Shown piece by piece: positions 46,338 to 55,394 of a DNA stretch of 64,000 nt (its first letter is position 1; every line of letters starts with the position of its first letter). The stretch comes from Massilia sp. erpn. GTDB lineage: Bacteria > Pseudomonadota > Gammaproteobacteria > Burkholderiales > Burkholderiaceae_D. The DNA lies in assembly GCF_024400215.1 (NCBI RefSeq), contig NZ_CP053748.1:3038001-3102000 (forward strand). The letters are read 5' to 3'. The notes under the pieces are model-generated. The model was not told where the DNA came from. It made no database searches and saw only the letters and a program-made list of their open reading frames with translations. The position numbers and the translations under genes were made by a program.

Positions 46338-46439
46338 AGTTGATGCTTGTCTCACGGAAATATTTTGTAACACCGGCGGGATAGCAACCGTTACTTGATG
46401 CAAGGCATGTATAGTTGGATTTCGTTATTGGAGTCCGCC

Positions 46440-47126
46440 ATGCTGAAGTCCGCCGCCTTGCCTCTCTTGTTTTCCCTTGTTGCCGGTTGTGCCGGGGCGG
46501 CTCAGCTGACTGAGGTGGAGACGCGCTGGCTGGGCGCTTCGGCATCCGTGCTGTCGTATGCGAAGCAGCTCAGGCTGCCGGTCGATATCGTGGTGCAGCC
46601 CGAGGCTGGGCCGAACGATGTGCCGCTGGCGATGGGCTTTGCGGACGGGCGTTGTAAGCTGGTCTTGTCGATGCGCGGCAATCCGCAGGCGGAGGCGGTG
46701 CTGGCGGGCGTTCCATTTGATGAGCAAGCCTTGCTGATCGAGGCGATGGCGGCGCACGAGATCGGCCATTGCTGGCGCTATGCCGAAGGTGTCTGGCATG
46801 CGCTGCCCGCCGGCTTTGTGGAAGTGCCCGACGATGCTTCCACGCCTGAGCTGCGCACGCTGGCGCGCGAGCTGCGCGATACGCGCCGCGAAGAGGGCTT
46901 CTCCGATCTGCTGGCGCTGGCCTGGACGCAACGCCAGCATCCGGCGCAATACGCCGTTGTGCATTCCTGGCTGCTGCGCTTGCGCAGCGAACAGCCCACT
47001 GAATATGGTTCGCACGATACGCGGGCATGGCTGAAGCTGGCTTCCGATGGCCAGGCTTTTGCGGCCGGCCAAACACCCTTCGAACAGGCGCGCGCCTTGT
47101 GGAGCAAGGGACTGTTGAGCGATTGA
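46440..47126 (+). CDS. Small exported zinc metallopeptidase-like protein
   Basis: This is a 228-residue protein. The ATG at 46440 follows GGAG (46430-46433). A signal peptide or lipoprotein-like N-terminus ('MLKSAALPLLFSLVAGCAGA', possible lipobox VAGC) precedes a domain with the zinc motif HEIGH (106-110) in 'MAAHEIGHCWRYAEG', and the downstream acidic 'EEGFSDLLALAW' may supply a third ligand. I do not recognise a named family. It is probably an envelope-localised peptidase. Confidence 0.72.
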   Translation: MLKSAALPLLFSLVAGCAGAAQLTEVETRWLGASASVLSYAKQLRLPVDIVVQPEAGPNDVPLAMGFADGRCKLVLSMRGNPQAEAVLAGVPFDEQALLIEAMAAHEIGHCWRYAEGVWHALPAGFVEVPDDASTPELRTLARELRDTRREEGFSDLLALAWTQRQHPAQYAVVHSWLLRLRSEQPTEYGSHDTRAWLKLASDGQAFAAGQTPFEQARALWSKGLLSD

Positions 47127-47153
47127 TTCCCCCGCATATGTACGGTCGCGCAC

Positions 47154-47187
47154 AGAGCGATTCAACGCGACAGCGTTTAATCGCTCT
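47154..47187 (+). other. Long hairpin in the leader of the BON-domain gene
   Basis: AGAGCGATT (47154-47162) pairs with AATCGCTCT (47179-47187), and inside it AACGC pairs with GCGTT around a GACA tetraloop, with one C/T mismatch: 14 bp in all. There is no T-run, so a simple terminator is unlikely. It ends 27 nt before the BON gene ATG. Confidence 0.55.
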
Positions 47188-47214
47188 TGCCTATCAACCG
47201 AAAGGGGACACATC

Positions 47215-47889
47215 ATGAAAAAACTCGCATTGATCACCCTGGCCATGATGGCCAGCGCAAGTATTGCAGTTGCTCAGAATGCCGATAGCTCTGCCTACAA
47301 GGCCGCGCACGATAAAGCCACCAGCGACTACAAGGCCGCCAAGGATAGATGCAGCGACACCTTGAGCGGCAACGCCAAGGACGTCTGCCAGGAAGAGGCG
47401 AAAGTGACCCGCGCCCGCGCTGAATCCGATGCCGTGGCTCAGCACAAAAACAATAAGCGCGATCTGGAGAAAGCCCATAAAAAAGTTGCGGAGGCCGAGT
47501 ACGACCTGGCCAAGGAAAAATGCGATGACTTGAGCGGCGACGCCAAATCGGCCTGCGTCAGCCAGGCGAAAAGCGTGAGGGATACGTCGCTGGCTTCGAT
47601 CAAATCCGGCAGCTACAGCACCACGGCCGCCGTGACCGATACCATGCGCGAGAAAACCGCCAATGCCGGCGAGGTGATGTCGGATTCGGTGATCACCGCC
47701 AAAGTGAAAGCCGATATGGCCGCCGATTCGCATGTGAAGGCCATGGACGTTCACGTTGAAACGCAAAAAGGTGTGGTGACGCTGAGCGGCTTTGTGCCAA
47801 GCAAGGCGGAAGCCGACCGCGCCGTGCAGCTGGCGCGCGGGGTGAAAGGCGTGAACGAAGTGAAAAGCGCGATTCAGATCAAGAAGTAA
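47215..47889 (+). CDS. BON domain-containing periplasmic protein
   Basis: This is a 224-residue precursor. It has a signal peptide (1-20), a Lys/Ala/Asp-rich helical region with two similar Cys-containing segments ('AAKDRCSDTLSGNAKDVCQE' and 'LAKEKCDDLSGDAKSACVSQ'), then a BON domain (about 150-222, 'VKAMDVHVETQKGVVTLSGF'). BON domains (OsmY-like) bind lipid or act in envelope stress. The ATG follows AAAGGGG. The hairpin at 47154-47187 may govern its expression. Confidence 0.87.
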   Translation: MKKLALITLAMMASASIAVAQNADSSAYKAAHDKATSDYKAAKDRCSDTLSGNAKDVCQEEAKVTRARAESDAVAQHKNNKRDLEKAHKKVAEAEYDLAKEKCDDLSGDAKSACVSQAKSVRDTSLASIKSGSYSTTAAVTDTMREKTANAGEVMSDSVITAKVKADMAADSHVKAMDVHVETQKGVVTLSGFVPSKAEADRAVQLARGVKGVNEVKSAIQIKK

Positions 47890-47917
47890 TCAAGAAGTAA
47901 TGCCGCTGTGATGCGGT

Positions 47918-47947
47918 AAAAGCGGCCCGCCTTGCGCGGGCCGTTTT
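47918..47947. terminator. Bidirectional terminator after BON gene
   Basis: AAAA, then CGGCCCGC (47923-47930), loop CTTGC, GCGGGCCG (47936-47943), TTTT. It serves the BON gene and the convergent lipoprotein gene. Confidence 0.85.
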
Positions 47948-47971
47948 CATCGGCCTTTGTTCATCGGCCCA

Positions 47972-48406
47972 TTAAGACGGGCATTGCTCGGCTTTTTCTC
48001 TGCGCGCGGATGGCTCGCTGGCGAAGTGGCCTTTCTCGCTGCGGCTGACGATGGTCGCCGCGCAGCCGCCGCCACTGTCCTGGAAAAGAATGTAGTAGTC
48101 CTTGCCCGGCTCCGCCACGAAGCTGAGCGGGATGGTGCATTTGCGGCCATACCCCAGTCCCAGCGAGGAGGCGCCTGCCTCGACCCAGAGCCGGGTGTTG
48201 GCCGGGATCGTCGTCGCGCTGCCGTTATGGTCCACCGATGTTTTGGGACAGCGCGCTTCGCTGGTCAGGTACACGAAAGCCGGTTTGCCTTCGCCCACGC
48301 GCAGGGTGGCGGTTAGCGCCCCTTCTTCGGGATGGTACTCATAGCTTTTGCCGACGCATCCGGACAGCAGCGCCAGGCTGAGGGCGCAAATGGTGAAGAG
48401 TTTCAT
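47972..48406 (-). CDS. Putative lipoprotein, function unknown
   Basis: A start at 48406 gives 144 residues with a lipoprotein signal 'MKLFTICALSLALLSGCVG' (lipobox LSGC, Cys 17). The mature part is beta-rich with 'GKPAFVYLTSEARCPKTSVD' and 'PGKDYYILFQDSGGGCAATI' and three further Cys that could form disulfides. An upstream ATG at 48460 would bury the signal peptide and is rejected. No family is recognised. It is convergent with the BON gene. Confidence 0.7.
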   Translation of the reverse strand: MKLFTICALSLALLSGCVGKSYEYHPEEGALTATLRVGEGKPAFVYLTSEARCPKTSVDHNGSATTIPANTRLWVEAGASSLGLGYGRKCTIPLSFVAEPGKDYYILFQDSGGGCAATIVSRSEKGHFASEPSARREKAEQCPS

Positions 48407-48526
48407 TTTGCTTGTTTCCGCTGGCCCTTGCACAGGCCAACAAGTGCATCCATGAAACAAATTTTAACATGCGCTAATAATCTATAAACACTTGGTATAT
48501 AAAAGAAAGTTTTGTTGTTGTTTAGT

Positions 48527-48565
48527 AAAGCGGCCCCGGAGACTTGCGTATCCGAGGCCGCTTTT
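48527..48565. terminator. Terminator after the S9 peptidase gene
   Basis: AAAGCGGCC (48527-48535) pairs with GGCCGCTTT (48556-48564) around an inner CGGA/TCCG stem. It lies 18 nt past the minus-strand peptidase stop. Confidence 0.65.
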
Positions 48566-48582
48566 AGTAGAGGAGGCTGGTT

Positions 48583-50709
48583 TTACTTCAGGTACTTGGC
48601 CAGCCAGCCGTGCACCTCGTTATAGAAGTAGCGGCTGTTCTCGCCCTTGAGAATCCAATGGTTCTCGTCGGGGAAGACCACCAGCTTGCTCGGCACGTTC
48701 AGGCGCTGCTGGGCGGCGAAGTTCATCAGCGCGTTGTTGATAGGGACGCGGTAATCGAGTTCGCCGATAGTGATCAGGATCGGCGTCTTGAAGCCGGTGC
48801 CTTTCTCGTGGTTCCCGCCCTGCATGATGGGGCTTTGCTCGCGCCATACCGGCAGATTGCTCCATACCGGGCCGCCGCTGTTTACCTCGCGGCCATACAC
48901 GCTGTCGCTGGTGCCCCACTGCATGATCAGGTCCATCTCGCCGGCATGCGAGACGATGGCCTTGTAGCGCGTGGTGGTGGCTTGCAGCCAGTTGGCCAGG
49001 TGGCCGCCGTAGCTGGCGCCACCGGCGGCCAGTTTGTCGCCGTCGATGAAGGCGTATTTTTTGATCGCCTCATCCACCGCCTGGTTCACATCGTCGCCCG
49101 GGCCTTTGAGCGGGTCGAACTGGATGGCGCGCGCGAATTCTTCACCGTAGCCGGTGGAGCCTTTGTAGTCGGTCAGCAGAACGACATAGCCTGGCTTGGC
49201 CAGCAGGTGGTAGTTCCAGCGCAGCACAAAGCCGTCGCGCCACATATTATGGGCGCCGCCGTGGATCACGGAGAACAGCGGATACTTCTTGCTTGGGTCG
49301 AAGCCGGCTGGCTTGATGAGCATATTGTGGACCTGGCGTCCGTCGGCAGTCTTGAACCAGAAGTGCTCAGGTGCTTGCCAGTCGATGGCGCCGGCCTTCT
49401 CCACATTGAAGGAGGTCAGGCGTTTCGGTGTGCCGTTGAAGGCGTAGATTTCCGGCGGATTGACCGAGGATTCCCACACGCCGACCATGGCCTTGCCGCC
49501 CGCGTTGAGCGAGTTGATGACACCGGTTGGCAGGGACGCTTCCTGGCGCTGGTCGCCGCCCGCGTAATTCATCGAATGCAGCTGCTCCAGGCCCGCGTGC
49601 TCGTAGGTGAAGTAGATGCGCTTGCCGTCCGCGGGCAGGGCGATGCGCGAGATCGAGCGGTCCAGCGTGGCGCTCAGAATTTTCGGCAGGGGGGTGATCA
49701 GGGGCCAGGCGAAGCTGGCGAGACGGGTCAGGTCGTAGACCTTGCCCTGCGCTTCTTCTTGCGTCAACGTCAGCAGGGTTTTGCCGTCGGGGGAGAATTT
49801 CAGGCCGTGGTAGCTGCGTGTGTCCTTGGTCAGCTGCTGCGGCTCGCCGCCGCTTAGCGGCAGCGCATAGATCTGGGTGAAGCTGGCGGCGCGCGCCGCT
49901 TCGTCGCGGTTGGTGGCGGCGGCGAAGACGATGGACTTGCCGTCCGGCGCCCAGACCGCATCCAGCGATTGCCCCTCGTCGCCTTGCGAGCCGCCGAAGC
50001 CCGGCAGGTCGGCCAGCTTGCTGCCGCTGAGCAGGTCGCGCGGCTTGGCCTCGGTTGCCGCGTCCATCACGAACAGGCGCGCCTTTTTGTCGTCCAGCCA
50101 TTTGTCAAAGAAGCGCGGCGGGAAGGATTCATAGGCGCGGGCGCTGTACTTGCGGTCCTTGCGTTCCTTGGCGGCTTTTTTCACCGCCTCCTCGTCGGCG
50201 GTGCCGGGATAGACGTCGCTGATGAAGAGGATCTGCTTGCCGTCCGGGCTGTACTTGGGTTGGCGAGCGCCCAGGGTCAGCGTGGTCAAGCGCTGCGCTT
50301 CGCCGCCGGCGGCGATGTCGATGCGGTAGATCTGGCCAACATCGTCGCCATCGCGCTTGGCGACGAAGAGCAGGTGCCTGCCGTCGGGCGACCAGTTCAA
50401 GGCGCCTTCGCCGCCCTTGCTGAAGGTCAGGCGGCGCGCCGGCGTATCGTCGCTCAGGGATTTGATCCACAGGTCGGACCACTGTTCCTTGCTGTCGTAG
50501 GCGCTGTCGGTGACGGAGAAGACCGCCCACTTGCCGTCCGGGCTGGGCTGCGGCGCACCGACGCGCTTCATCAGCCACACGTCTTCGTGGGTGATGGCGT
50601 GTTTGGTGATGGCCTTGGCCGGCGCGGCATCGGCGGCGTGGGCGGCAGGCAGGGCGGCGCCCAGGATCAGCAATGCGGTGAGAGGATGCAGCAGGCGGGA
50701 TGATTTCAT
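48583..50709 (-). CDS. Exported S9 family prolyl oligopeptidase-like peptidase
   Basis: This is a 708-residue precursor starting at 50709, with a signal peptide of about 25 residues ('LTALLILGAALPAAHA'). The N-terminal two-thirds are WD40-like beta-propeller repeats ('PDGKWAVFSVTDSAYDSKEQ', 'SPDGKQILFISD'). The C-terminal alpha/beta hydrolase has the nucleophile Ser566 in 'AAGGASYGGHLANW', Asp in 'IGELDYRVP' and His in 'PDENHWILKG'. It is a periplasmic acylaminoacyl or dipeptidyl peptidase by family. Confidence 0.92.
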   Translation of the reverse strand: MKSSRLLHPLTALLILGAALPAAHAADAAPAKAITKHAITHEDVWLMKRVGAPQPSPDGKWAVFSVTDSAYDSKEQWSDLWIKSLSDDTPARRLTFSKGGEGALNWSPDGRHLLFVAKRDGDDVGQIYRIDIAAGGEAQRLTTLTLGARQPKYSPDGKQILFISDVYPGTADEEAVKKAAKERKDRKYSARAYESFPPRFFDKWLDDKKARLFVMDAATEAKPRDLLSGSKLADLPGFGGSQGDEGQSLDAVWAPDGKSIVFAAATNRDEAARAASFTQIYALPLSGGEPQQLTKDTRSYHGLKFSPDGKTLLTLTQEEAQGKVYDLTRLASFAWPLITPLPKILSATLDRSISRIALPADGKRIYFTYEHAGLEQLHSMNYAGGDQRQEASLPTGVINSLNAGGKAMVGVWESSVNPPEIYAFNGTPKRLTSFNVEKAGAIDWQAPEHFWFKTADGRQVHNMLIKPAGFDPSKKYPLFSVIHGGAHNMWRDGFVLRWNYHLLAKPGYVVLLTDYKGSTGYGEEFARAIQFDPLKGPGDDVNQAVDEAIKKYAFIDGDKLAAGGASYGGHLANWLQATTTRYKAIVSHAGEMDLIMQWGTSDSVYGREVNSGGPVWSNLPVWREQSPIMQGGNHEKGTGFKTPILITIGELDYRVPINNALMNFAAQQRLNVPSKLVVFPDENHWILKGENSRYFYNEVHGWLAKYLK

Positions 50710-50793
50710 ATGCGGCTCTGATGGTGGCTCGAAGCGCATGATAGTGGCCAAAAGCGCTGCTACTGTCAATCGGCCCGCCTTTCAATTTACATT

Positions 50794-52263
50794 TCAATAC
50801 ATGGGCCGCTGCGCCGGTTGGCCGGCCTCCTTGAGGCGCATGCGCAGCTGGCCTGGTCCCATCACGAAGCCGAGGATTTCACTGACCTCGCCTTGCGCGT
50901 CCGGCTTCACCGCATCGACCGACAGGATATCGAAGCGGCCCAGCAGGGCGGCGATGGCGACCTTGATCTCCAGCAGGGAGAGATAGCGGCCGGGGCATAG
51001 GCGCGGGCCGCCGCCGAAGGGCATGCCGAGCTGCCTGGGCGCGTCCGGCTGCAGCCAGCGCTCCGGCAGGAATTCGTCGGCTTTGCGCACGTACTCCTCG
51101 TCCATGCTCTCGCGCCGCAGCACGCACCAGACCACGGTGTTGGCCGGCACCTGCACATCGCCGATGACGGTATCGCGGATGCTTTCCAGCGGCAGGAAAG
51201 GGGCGGGCGGCTTGAGGCGGATGGCTTCATGGGTGCAGGCCTCAACATAGTCCAGCGCGTCCATCTGCTCAATGGTGAAGGCGGCGGGATCGGGCGCGAT
51301 GCGCCTCACCTCCTCCTGCGCCTTGCGCAGCGCTGCGGGATGGTGGCCGAACAGCCAGATCAGCCATGCCAGCGCGCTGGCGGTGGTGTCCTCGCCAGCC
51401 ATCAGCATGGTCGAGACATTGCCGATCACCGTGCTGTCGTCGATGCCGCTGCCTTCCTGGTCGGCCGCCGCCAGCATGGCTTCCAGCATATTGCTGGGGT
51501 GCTCCGCCAACGCCGGATTCTCGCGCAGACGTTGGCGCGAACCGGCGATAAAGCCGTCCACCGCCGTCCGCAGCGCCTGGATGCTGTGGTCTACGCGCCG
51601 GTCGGCGGGCAGCTTCACATAGCGCCAGTAAGGGAAGGGGAACATCGAGCGCCAGGAAGCTGCGTTCAATATCCGTTCGATATGCTGCTGAATCAGGTCG
51701 TCGCCGTTCTCGATGGTGTTCACCTCGGTGCCGAAGGCCAGGCCGGCGATCACGTCCACCGTATAGCGTTTCAGATCGCTGTTCAGTTCTATGGCCTGGC
51801 CGGCTTGCGCGGCGCGCAGCCAGCGTGCCTGCAAACGCGCACCGACGCGCGCCAGCAGCGGGAAATACGCTTTCACCGCATGCGGCGCCAGAGCCTGCAT
51901 CACCATGCGCCGCTGGTTCTTCCAGTCCGCACCCTCGGCCAGGAAGATGCCGCGTCCGCCGCCCATCTCGTCGTTGATGCGCGCCGTTACGGAAGGGCGG
52001 CTGAAACCGTCCGGGCGGTCGCGCAGAATGGCGTTGATGAGTTCATGCTCGGCCACCACCAGCGCTGTGGTGCGCCCCAGGCGAAGGGTGAAGAGCGGGC
52101 CGTGAATGGCGGCCCAGGCTTCCACATCGCGGTGGATGCGCTGAACGCGCACTTGCAGGACGTTGCCCAGCAGCGGCAGGCCGCGTGGGTGGGGCAGCTC
52201 GTCCAGGTGGCGCAGGACGCGGGCGGGCGCCTGCGCGGCGGGGTTCAGTGCTGATTCGGTCAT
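50794..52263 (-). CDS. Cytochrome P450
   Basis: This is a 489-residue P450; the ATG at 52263 is chosen because the longer frame upstream overlaps the divergent AraC gene. The I-helix is 'AGEDTTASALAWLIWLFG', the ExxR motif is in 'CTHEAIRLKPPAP', and the heme-binding loop is 'FGGGPRLCPGRYLSLLE' with Cys423. The fold is closer to CYP102/CYP4-like fatty-acid or alkane hydroxylases than to camphor-type P450s. No ferredoxin or reductase gene is adjacent. It is divergent from an AraC regulator. Confidence 0.95.
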   Translation of the reverse strand: MTESALNPAAQAPARVLRHLDELPHPRGLPLLGNVLQVRVQRIHRDVEAWAAIHGPLFTLRLGRTTALVVAEHELINAILRDRPDGFSRPSVTARINDEMGGGRGIFLAEGADWKNQRRMVMQALAPHAVKAYFPLLARVGARLQARWLRAAQAGQAIELNSDLKRYTVDVIAGLAFGTEVNTIENGDDLIQQHIERILNAASWRSMFPFPYWRYVKLPADRRVDHSIQALRTAVDGFIAGSRQRLRENPALAEHPSNMLEAMLAAADQEGSGIDDSTVIGNVSTMLMAGEDTTASALAWLIWLFGHHPAALRKAQEEVRRIAPDPAAFTIEQMDALDYVEACTHEAIRLKPPAPFLPLESIRDTVIGDVQVPANTVVWCVLRRESMDEEYVRKADEFLPERWLQPDAPRQLGMPFGGGPRLCPGRYLSLLEIKVAIAALLGRFDILSVDAVKPDAQGEVSEILGFVMGPGQLRMRLKEAGQPAQRPMY

Positions 52264-52390
52264 GGCTTCCTCATTCCTGTTTATTGTCACGGCCATTCTC
52301 GCGCTGGAGCGGCTGGCCGGTCTTGAAGATTTGCGACATGGCCGTTTGCCCGCTGCGCTACAATCCGGAACATTCCATCTGGAGTCTTCG

Positions 52391-53242
52391 ATGCCGGCAG
52401 CCAGTCCCGATACCCGTCTAGTGGCGCCCAGCCTTGCGCTGGCCTCCTGCATCCGCGCCATTGTGCTGCGCAATACCTTGCAGCGTCCGCCGATGGCGGA
52501 GCGCGACCGGCTGAACCACCATCCGGCCACGCCGTTCTGCAGCATCTACTGGCTGTTCGACGGCGATGTGCGGATTCTTGAGCCGGCGCTCGATCCGAGT
52601 CCGGTGGCCGCCGCCGGTTCGGCGATTTTCTGCGGGCCGCAGCTGCAGCCTACGGTGAGCTTCAATTCCGGGCCGGTGTACTTCATGACGATCCTGTTCT
52701 TTCCCGATGCCTGGCATCGCCTTACGGGCATGGATATGAACGACCAGATGAACCGCCTGGCGGATGTGAACGAGGCGCTGCATGCGGACTGGCAGGATCT
52801 CTCGCGCCAGGTGCTGGCGGCGTCCGATGACGAAGCGCGCATTGCCCTGATCGAAGCCTTCCTGGAGCCGCGCTGGCGTGCAGCGCGCAGCGGCAGCGGG
52901 GATGGTGTGATGACGGATTGGGTGAACCGCCTTGGCGCCCAGGCGGCTGCAACAGGCATCGGCCGCAGCATGCGCATGGTGGAGCGCCGTGTGCGCGAAT
53001 GGGCGGGGCGGCCCTTGCGCACCCTGCGCCGCATGCGGCGCGCCGAGCAGTCTTTTCTGGAAGCGCGCAGCGACTTCCTGGAAGGTCGGGTATCGCTCAG
53101 CGATGTGGCGGCGCGCGGCGGTTATGCCGACCAGGCGCATATGAGCCGCGAGGCGCGCGAGATTACCGGCATCAGCCCCAGCGAACTGCTGCGCCGCATC
53201 CGCGAGGAAGAGAGCTACTGGATGTACCGCATCTGGTCTTAA
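52391..53242 (+). CDS. AraC family transcriptional regulator
   Basis: This is a 283-residue regulator. The ATG at 52391 follows GGAG (52381-52384). The N-terminal sensing domain (about 25-150) precedes an AraC HTH (about 175-275) with 'SLSDVAARGGYADQAHMSRE' and 'EITGISPSELLRRI'. It is divergent from the P450 gene and probably controls it. Its TAA overlaps the stop of the convergent kinase in the palindrome TTAA (53239-53242). Confidence 0.92.
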   Translation: MPAASPDTRLVAPSLALASCIRAIVLRNTLQRPPMAERDRLNHHPATPFCSIYWLFDGDVRILEPALDPSPVAAAGSAIFCGPQLQPTVSFNSGPVYFMTILFFPDAWHRLTGMDMNDQMNRLADVNEALHADWQDLSRQVLAASDDEARIALIEAFLEPRWRAARSGSGDGVMTDWVNRLGAQAAATGIGRSMRMVERRVREWAGRPLRTLRRMRRAEQSFLEARSDFLEGRVSLSDVAARGGYADQAHMSREAREITGISPSELLRRIREEESYWMYRIWS

Positions 53243-54612
53243 GCGGCTTGCCGCACGCTGAATTCGACCATTACCGTCAAGCCCTGTCCCTGCAAGCCAT
53301 CGGTGAGGGTGATGGTGGCGCCGTTGCGCGCAGCGGCCTGGCGGGCGATGGCCAGTCCCAGGCCGCTGCCCGGCTGCTGCTGGCCCGGCAGACGGAAGAA
53401 ACGTTCGAACACCTTGTCACGCAGGGAGGCCGGTATGCCTGCGCCCTGATCGCTGATGGTCAGACGGATCTGCTGACCGTCGTTCTGCAAGCTGAGCGTG
53501 ACGCGCGCCTTGTCGGGTGAGTACTTGATGGCGTTGTCGATGATATTGTCCAGCAGCGAAGCGGCCGATTCGCGGTGCAGAAGCAAAGGACAGGGCGTGG
53601 CGGCATCCAGCTCGATCTCGACGCCGCGCTGCATCGCCACCGGCGCGGCCTGGGCCAGGCGGTCGCGCAGGAAGCGGGCCAGATCCATTTCCAGCATGGC
53701 GCCGTCTTCCTGATCGCTGCGGGCGCGTTCCAGCGCCAGGAGCTGGTGCACGGTATGCGTGGCGCGCGCCACGCCCTGGCGCAGGCCGGCGTCGGCCTCC
53801 TGCAGGCGCTGCAAATCGTCCTGCTGATTCAGCAAAAGGTGGGCGTTCAGCTGGATCACGGACAGCGGCGTTTTCAGCTCGTGCGCGGCATCGGTGAGAA
53901 ATTCCTTGTCGCGTTCGACGCGGGCGATCAGGCGCTCCATCAGGCTGTTGACCGAGGCGACCAGCGGCGACAGCTCGCGGTAGGGCGATGGCGGCAGCGG
54001 CGACAGATCGCTGGCCGAACGCTCCTCGATGGCGTTGACGATGCGGCTTACCGGCTGCAAGCCGCGCCGCACGATGATCCATGCCGGAAGAATCAGGAAG
54101 GGCAGGCTGTAAAGCAGGGGCGCCAGATAATAGCTGGCGCCAGCGCCGGTAAACAGCCAGCGGCTATCGTGCATGGCGTCGCGCCGCACGGTGATGCCGG
54201 TGGCCGGATCGCTGGCGCTGAAACTGACCCAGTGATCGCCCAGCGTGCCACCGTTCTGCTGCGGCACTCCCAGGCCGGACGGCAGGTAGTATTGCGAAAG
54301 ATGGATGCGCTGCGTGCCCTGCCAGACCTGCAGCAGCGCCGGGCGCGGCATGCGGTTCATTTCCTTGATGGTGGAGCGGCGCAGCTCCTCGATGCCCTCC
54401 GCGGCGCGCGCCATCTCCTCCGGCTTGCCGGAGAGCGCCACCATGTTCAGCAGGATCTGTTTGGCCAGCCCCTTGTTTTCGGCATCCGTATTGCGCGCCT
54501 GCACCACGGTATTGTCGTAAATCGCCATGGCGACGATGACCAGCCAGATCGCCAGCATCACCAGCAGCAGGCCGCCCAGCAGGCGCTGGAAGAGGGATTT
54601 GGGCGCTTTCAT
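53239..54612 (-). CDS. QseC-like sensor histidine kinase
   Basis: This is a 457-residue kinase starting at 54612 ('MKAPKSLFQRLLGGLLLVML'). It has TM1 at about 12-32, a periplasmic sensor of about 130 residues, TM2 at about 165-190, HAMP, H-box 'DAAHELKTPLSVIQLNAHL' (His about 243), N-box 'DNIIDNAIKYSP' and G-box 'GSGLGLAIARQAAA'. It overlaps the response regulator by 4 nt. The domain plan matches QseC/PmrB-type sensors. The pair is divergent from the beta-propeller gene. Confidence 0.94.
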   Translation of the reverse strand: MKAPKSLFQRLLGGLLLVMLAIWLVIVAMAIYDNTVVQARNTDAENKGLAKQILLNMVALSGKPEEMARAAEGIEELRRSTIKEMNRMPRPALLQVWQGTQRIHLSQYYLPSGLGVPQQNGGTLGDHWVSFSASDPATGITVRRDAMHDSRWLFTGAGASYYLAPLLYSLPFLILPAWIIVRRGLQPVSRIVNAIEERSASDLSPLPPSPYRELSPLVASVNSLMERLIARVERDKEFLTDAAHELKTPLSVIQLNAHLLLNQQDDLQRLQEADAGLRQGVARATHTVHQLLALERARSDQEDGAMLEMDLARFLRDRLAQAAPVAMQRGVEIELDAATPCPLLLHRESAASLLDNIIDNAIKYSPDKARVTLSLQNDGQQIRLTISDQGAGIPASLRDKVFERFFRLPGQQQPGSGLGLAIARQAAARNGATITLTDGLQGQGLTVMVEFSVRQAA

Positions 54613-55259
54613 TGCTGGATCATGTAGCCGACGCCGCGCACGGTGCGGATGCGGCGTTCGCCGATCTTCTTGCGCAGGTTGGAGATATGCACGTCGAGCG
54701 TCTGGCTCTCGCTGCAGCTTAGGGCGCGGTCTTCCAGTTCGCCGCGGGTGACCACGCGGTCGGATTTCTGCAGCAGCGCGAGCAGGATGGTGAACTCGGT
54801 GCGCGATACCGGCACCGCGCGCCCGGCGCAGTTGATCGCCATGCGTTTCTCGTCCAGCTGCAGTTCGCCGCAATGCCAGACGCCGGTGCTGCTGCCGCCC
54901 TGTACGCGGCGCAGCACGGCGCGCAGGCGGGCCAGCAGCTCCGGGATGTCGAAGGGTTTGATCAGGTAATCGTCGGCGCCCAGGCCGAAGCCGTTCAAGC
55001 GGTCTTCCAGGCTGTCGCGCGAGGTAATCAAGAGAATGGGCAGCTCCACGCCGCTGGCGCGCGCATGGCGCAGCAGATCGATGCCGTCGCCGTCGGGCAG
55101 GCCGAGGTCGAGCAGCATGGCGTCCGGCTCAGCCTCGGCCAGCAGGCGGCGCGCATCGGCCGCCATGCGTACCCATACCACGCCGAAGCCTTCGCCCTGT
55201 AGCACGGACTGAAGGGCGCGGCCCAATTCCAGATCGTCTTCCACCAGCAGGATTTTCAT
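54609..55259 (-). CDS. QseB-like OmpR family response regulator
   Basis: This is a 216-residue regulator starting at 55259 ('MKILLVEDDLELGRALQSVL'). The receiver has Asp51 in 'AMLLDLGLPDGDGIDLLRHA' and Lys in 'YLIKPFDIPELLARL'. The C-terminal winged helix has 'RTEFTILLALLQKSDRVVTR' and ends 'VRGVGYMIQQ'. The much longer in-frame extension upstream is antisense to the propeller gene and rejected. Translation is coupled to the kinase through a 4-nt overlap. Confidence 0.95.
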   Translation of the reverse strand: MKILLVEDDLELGRALQSVLQGEGFGVVWVRMAADARRLLAEAEPDAMLLDLGLPDGDGIDLLRHARASGVELPILLITSRDSLEDRLNGFGLGADDYLIKPFDIPELLARLRAVLRRVQGGSSTGVWHCGELQLDEKRMAINCAGRAVPVSRTEFTILLALLQKSDRVVTRGELEDRALSCSESQTLDVHISNLRKKIGERRIRTVRGVGYMIQQ

Positions 55260-55394
55260 GCCGAAGAGTGTAGCAGTCCCTTGCCTGGGCGGCTGAACAT
55301 TTTCTGAACCCATGCTGAAGGAAGCGTGAAGCTTGGCGGGAGCGTGGCTGCCTAGAATCGGCGTCTCTCTTTTTCCAATCCAAGAAAGGGTGCC

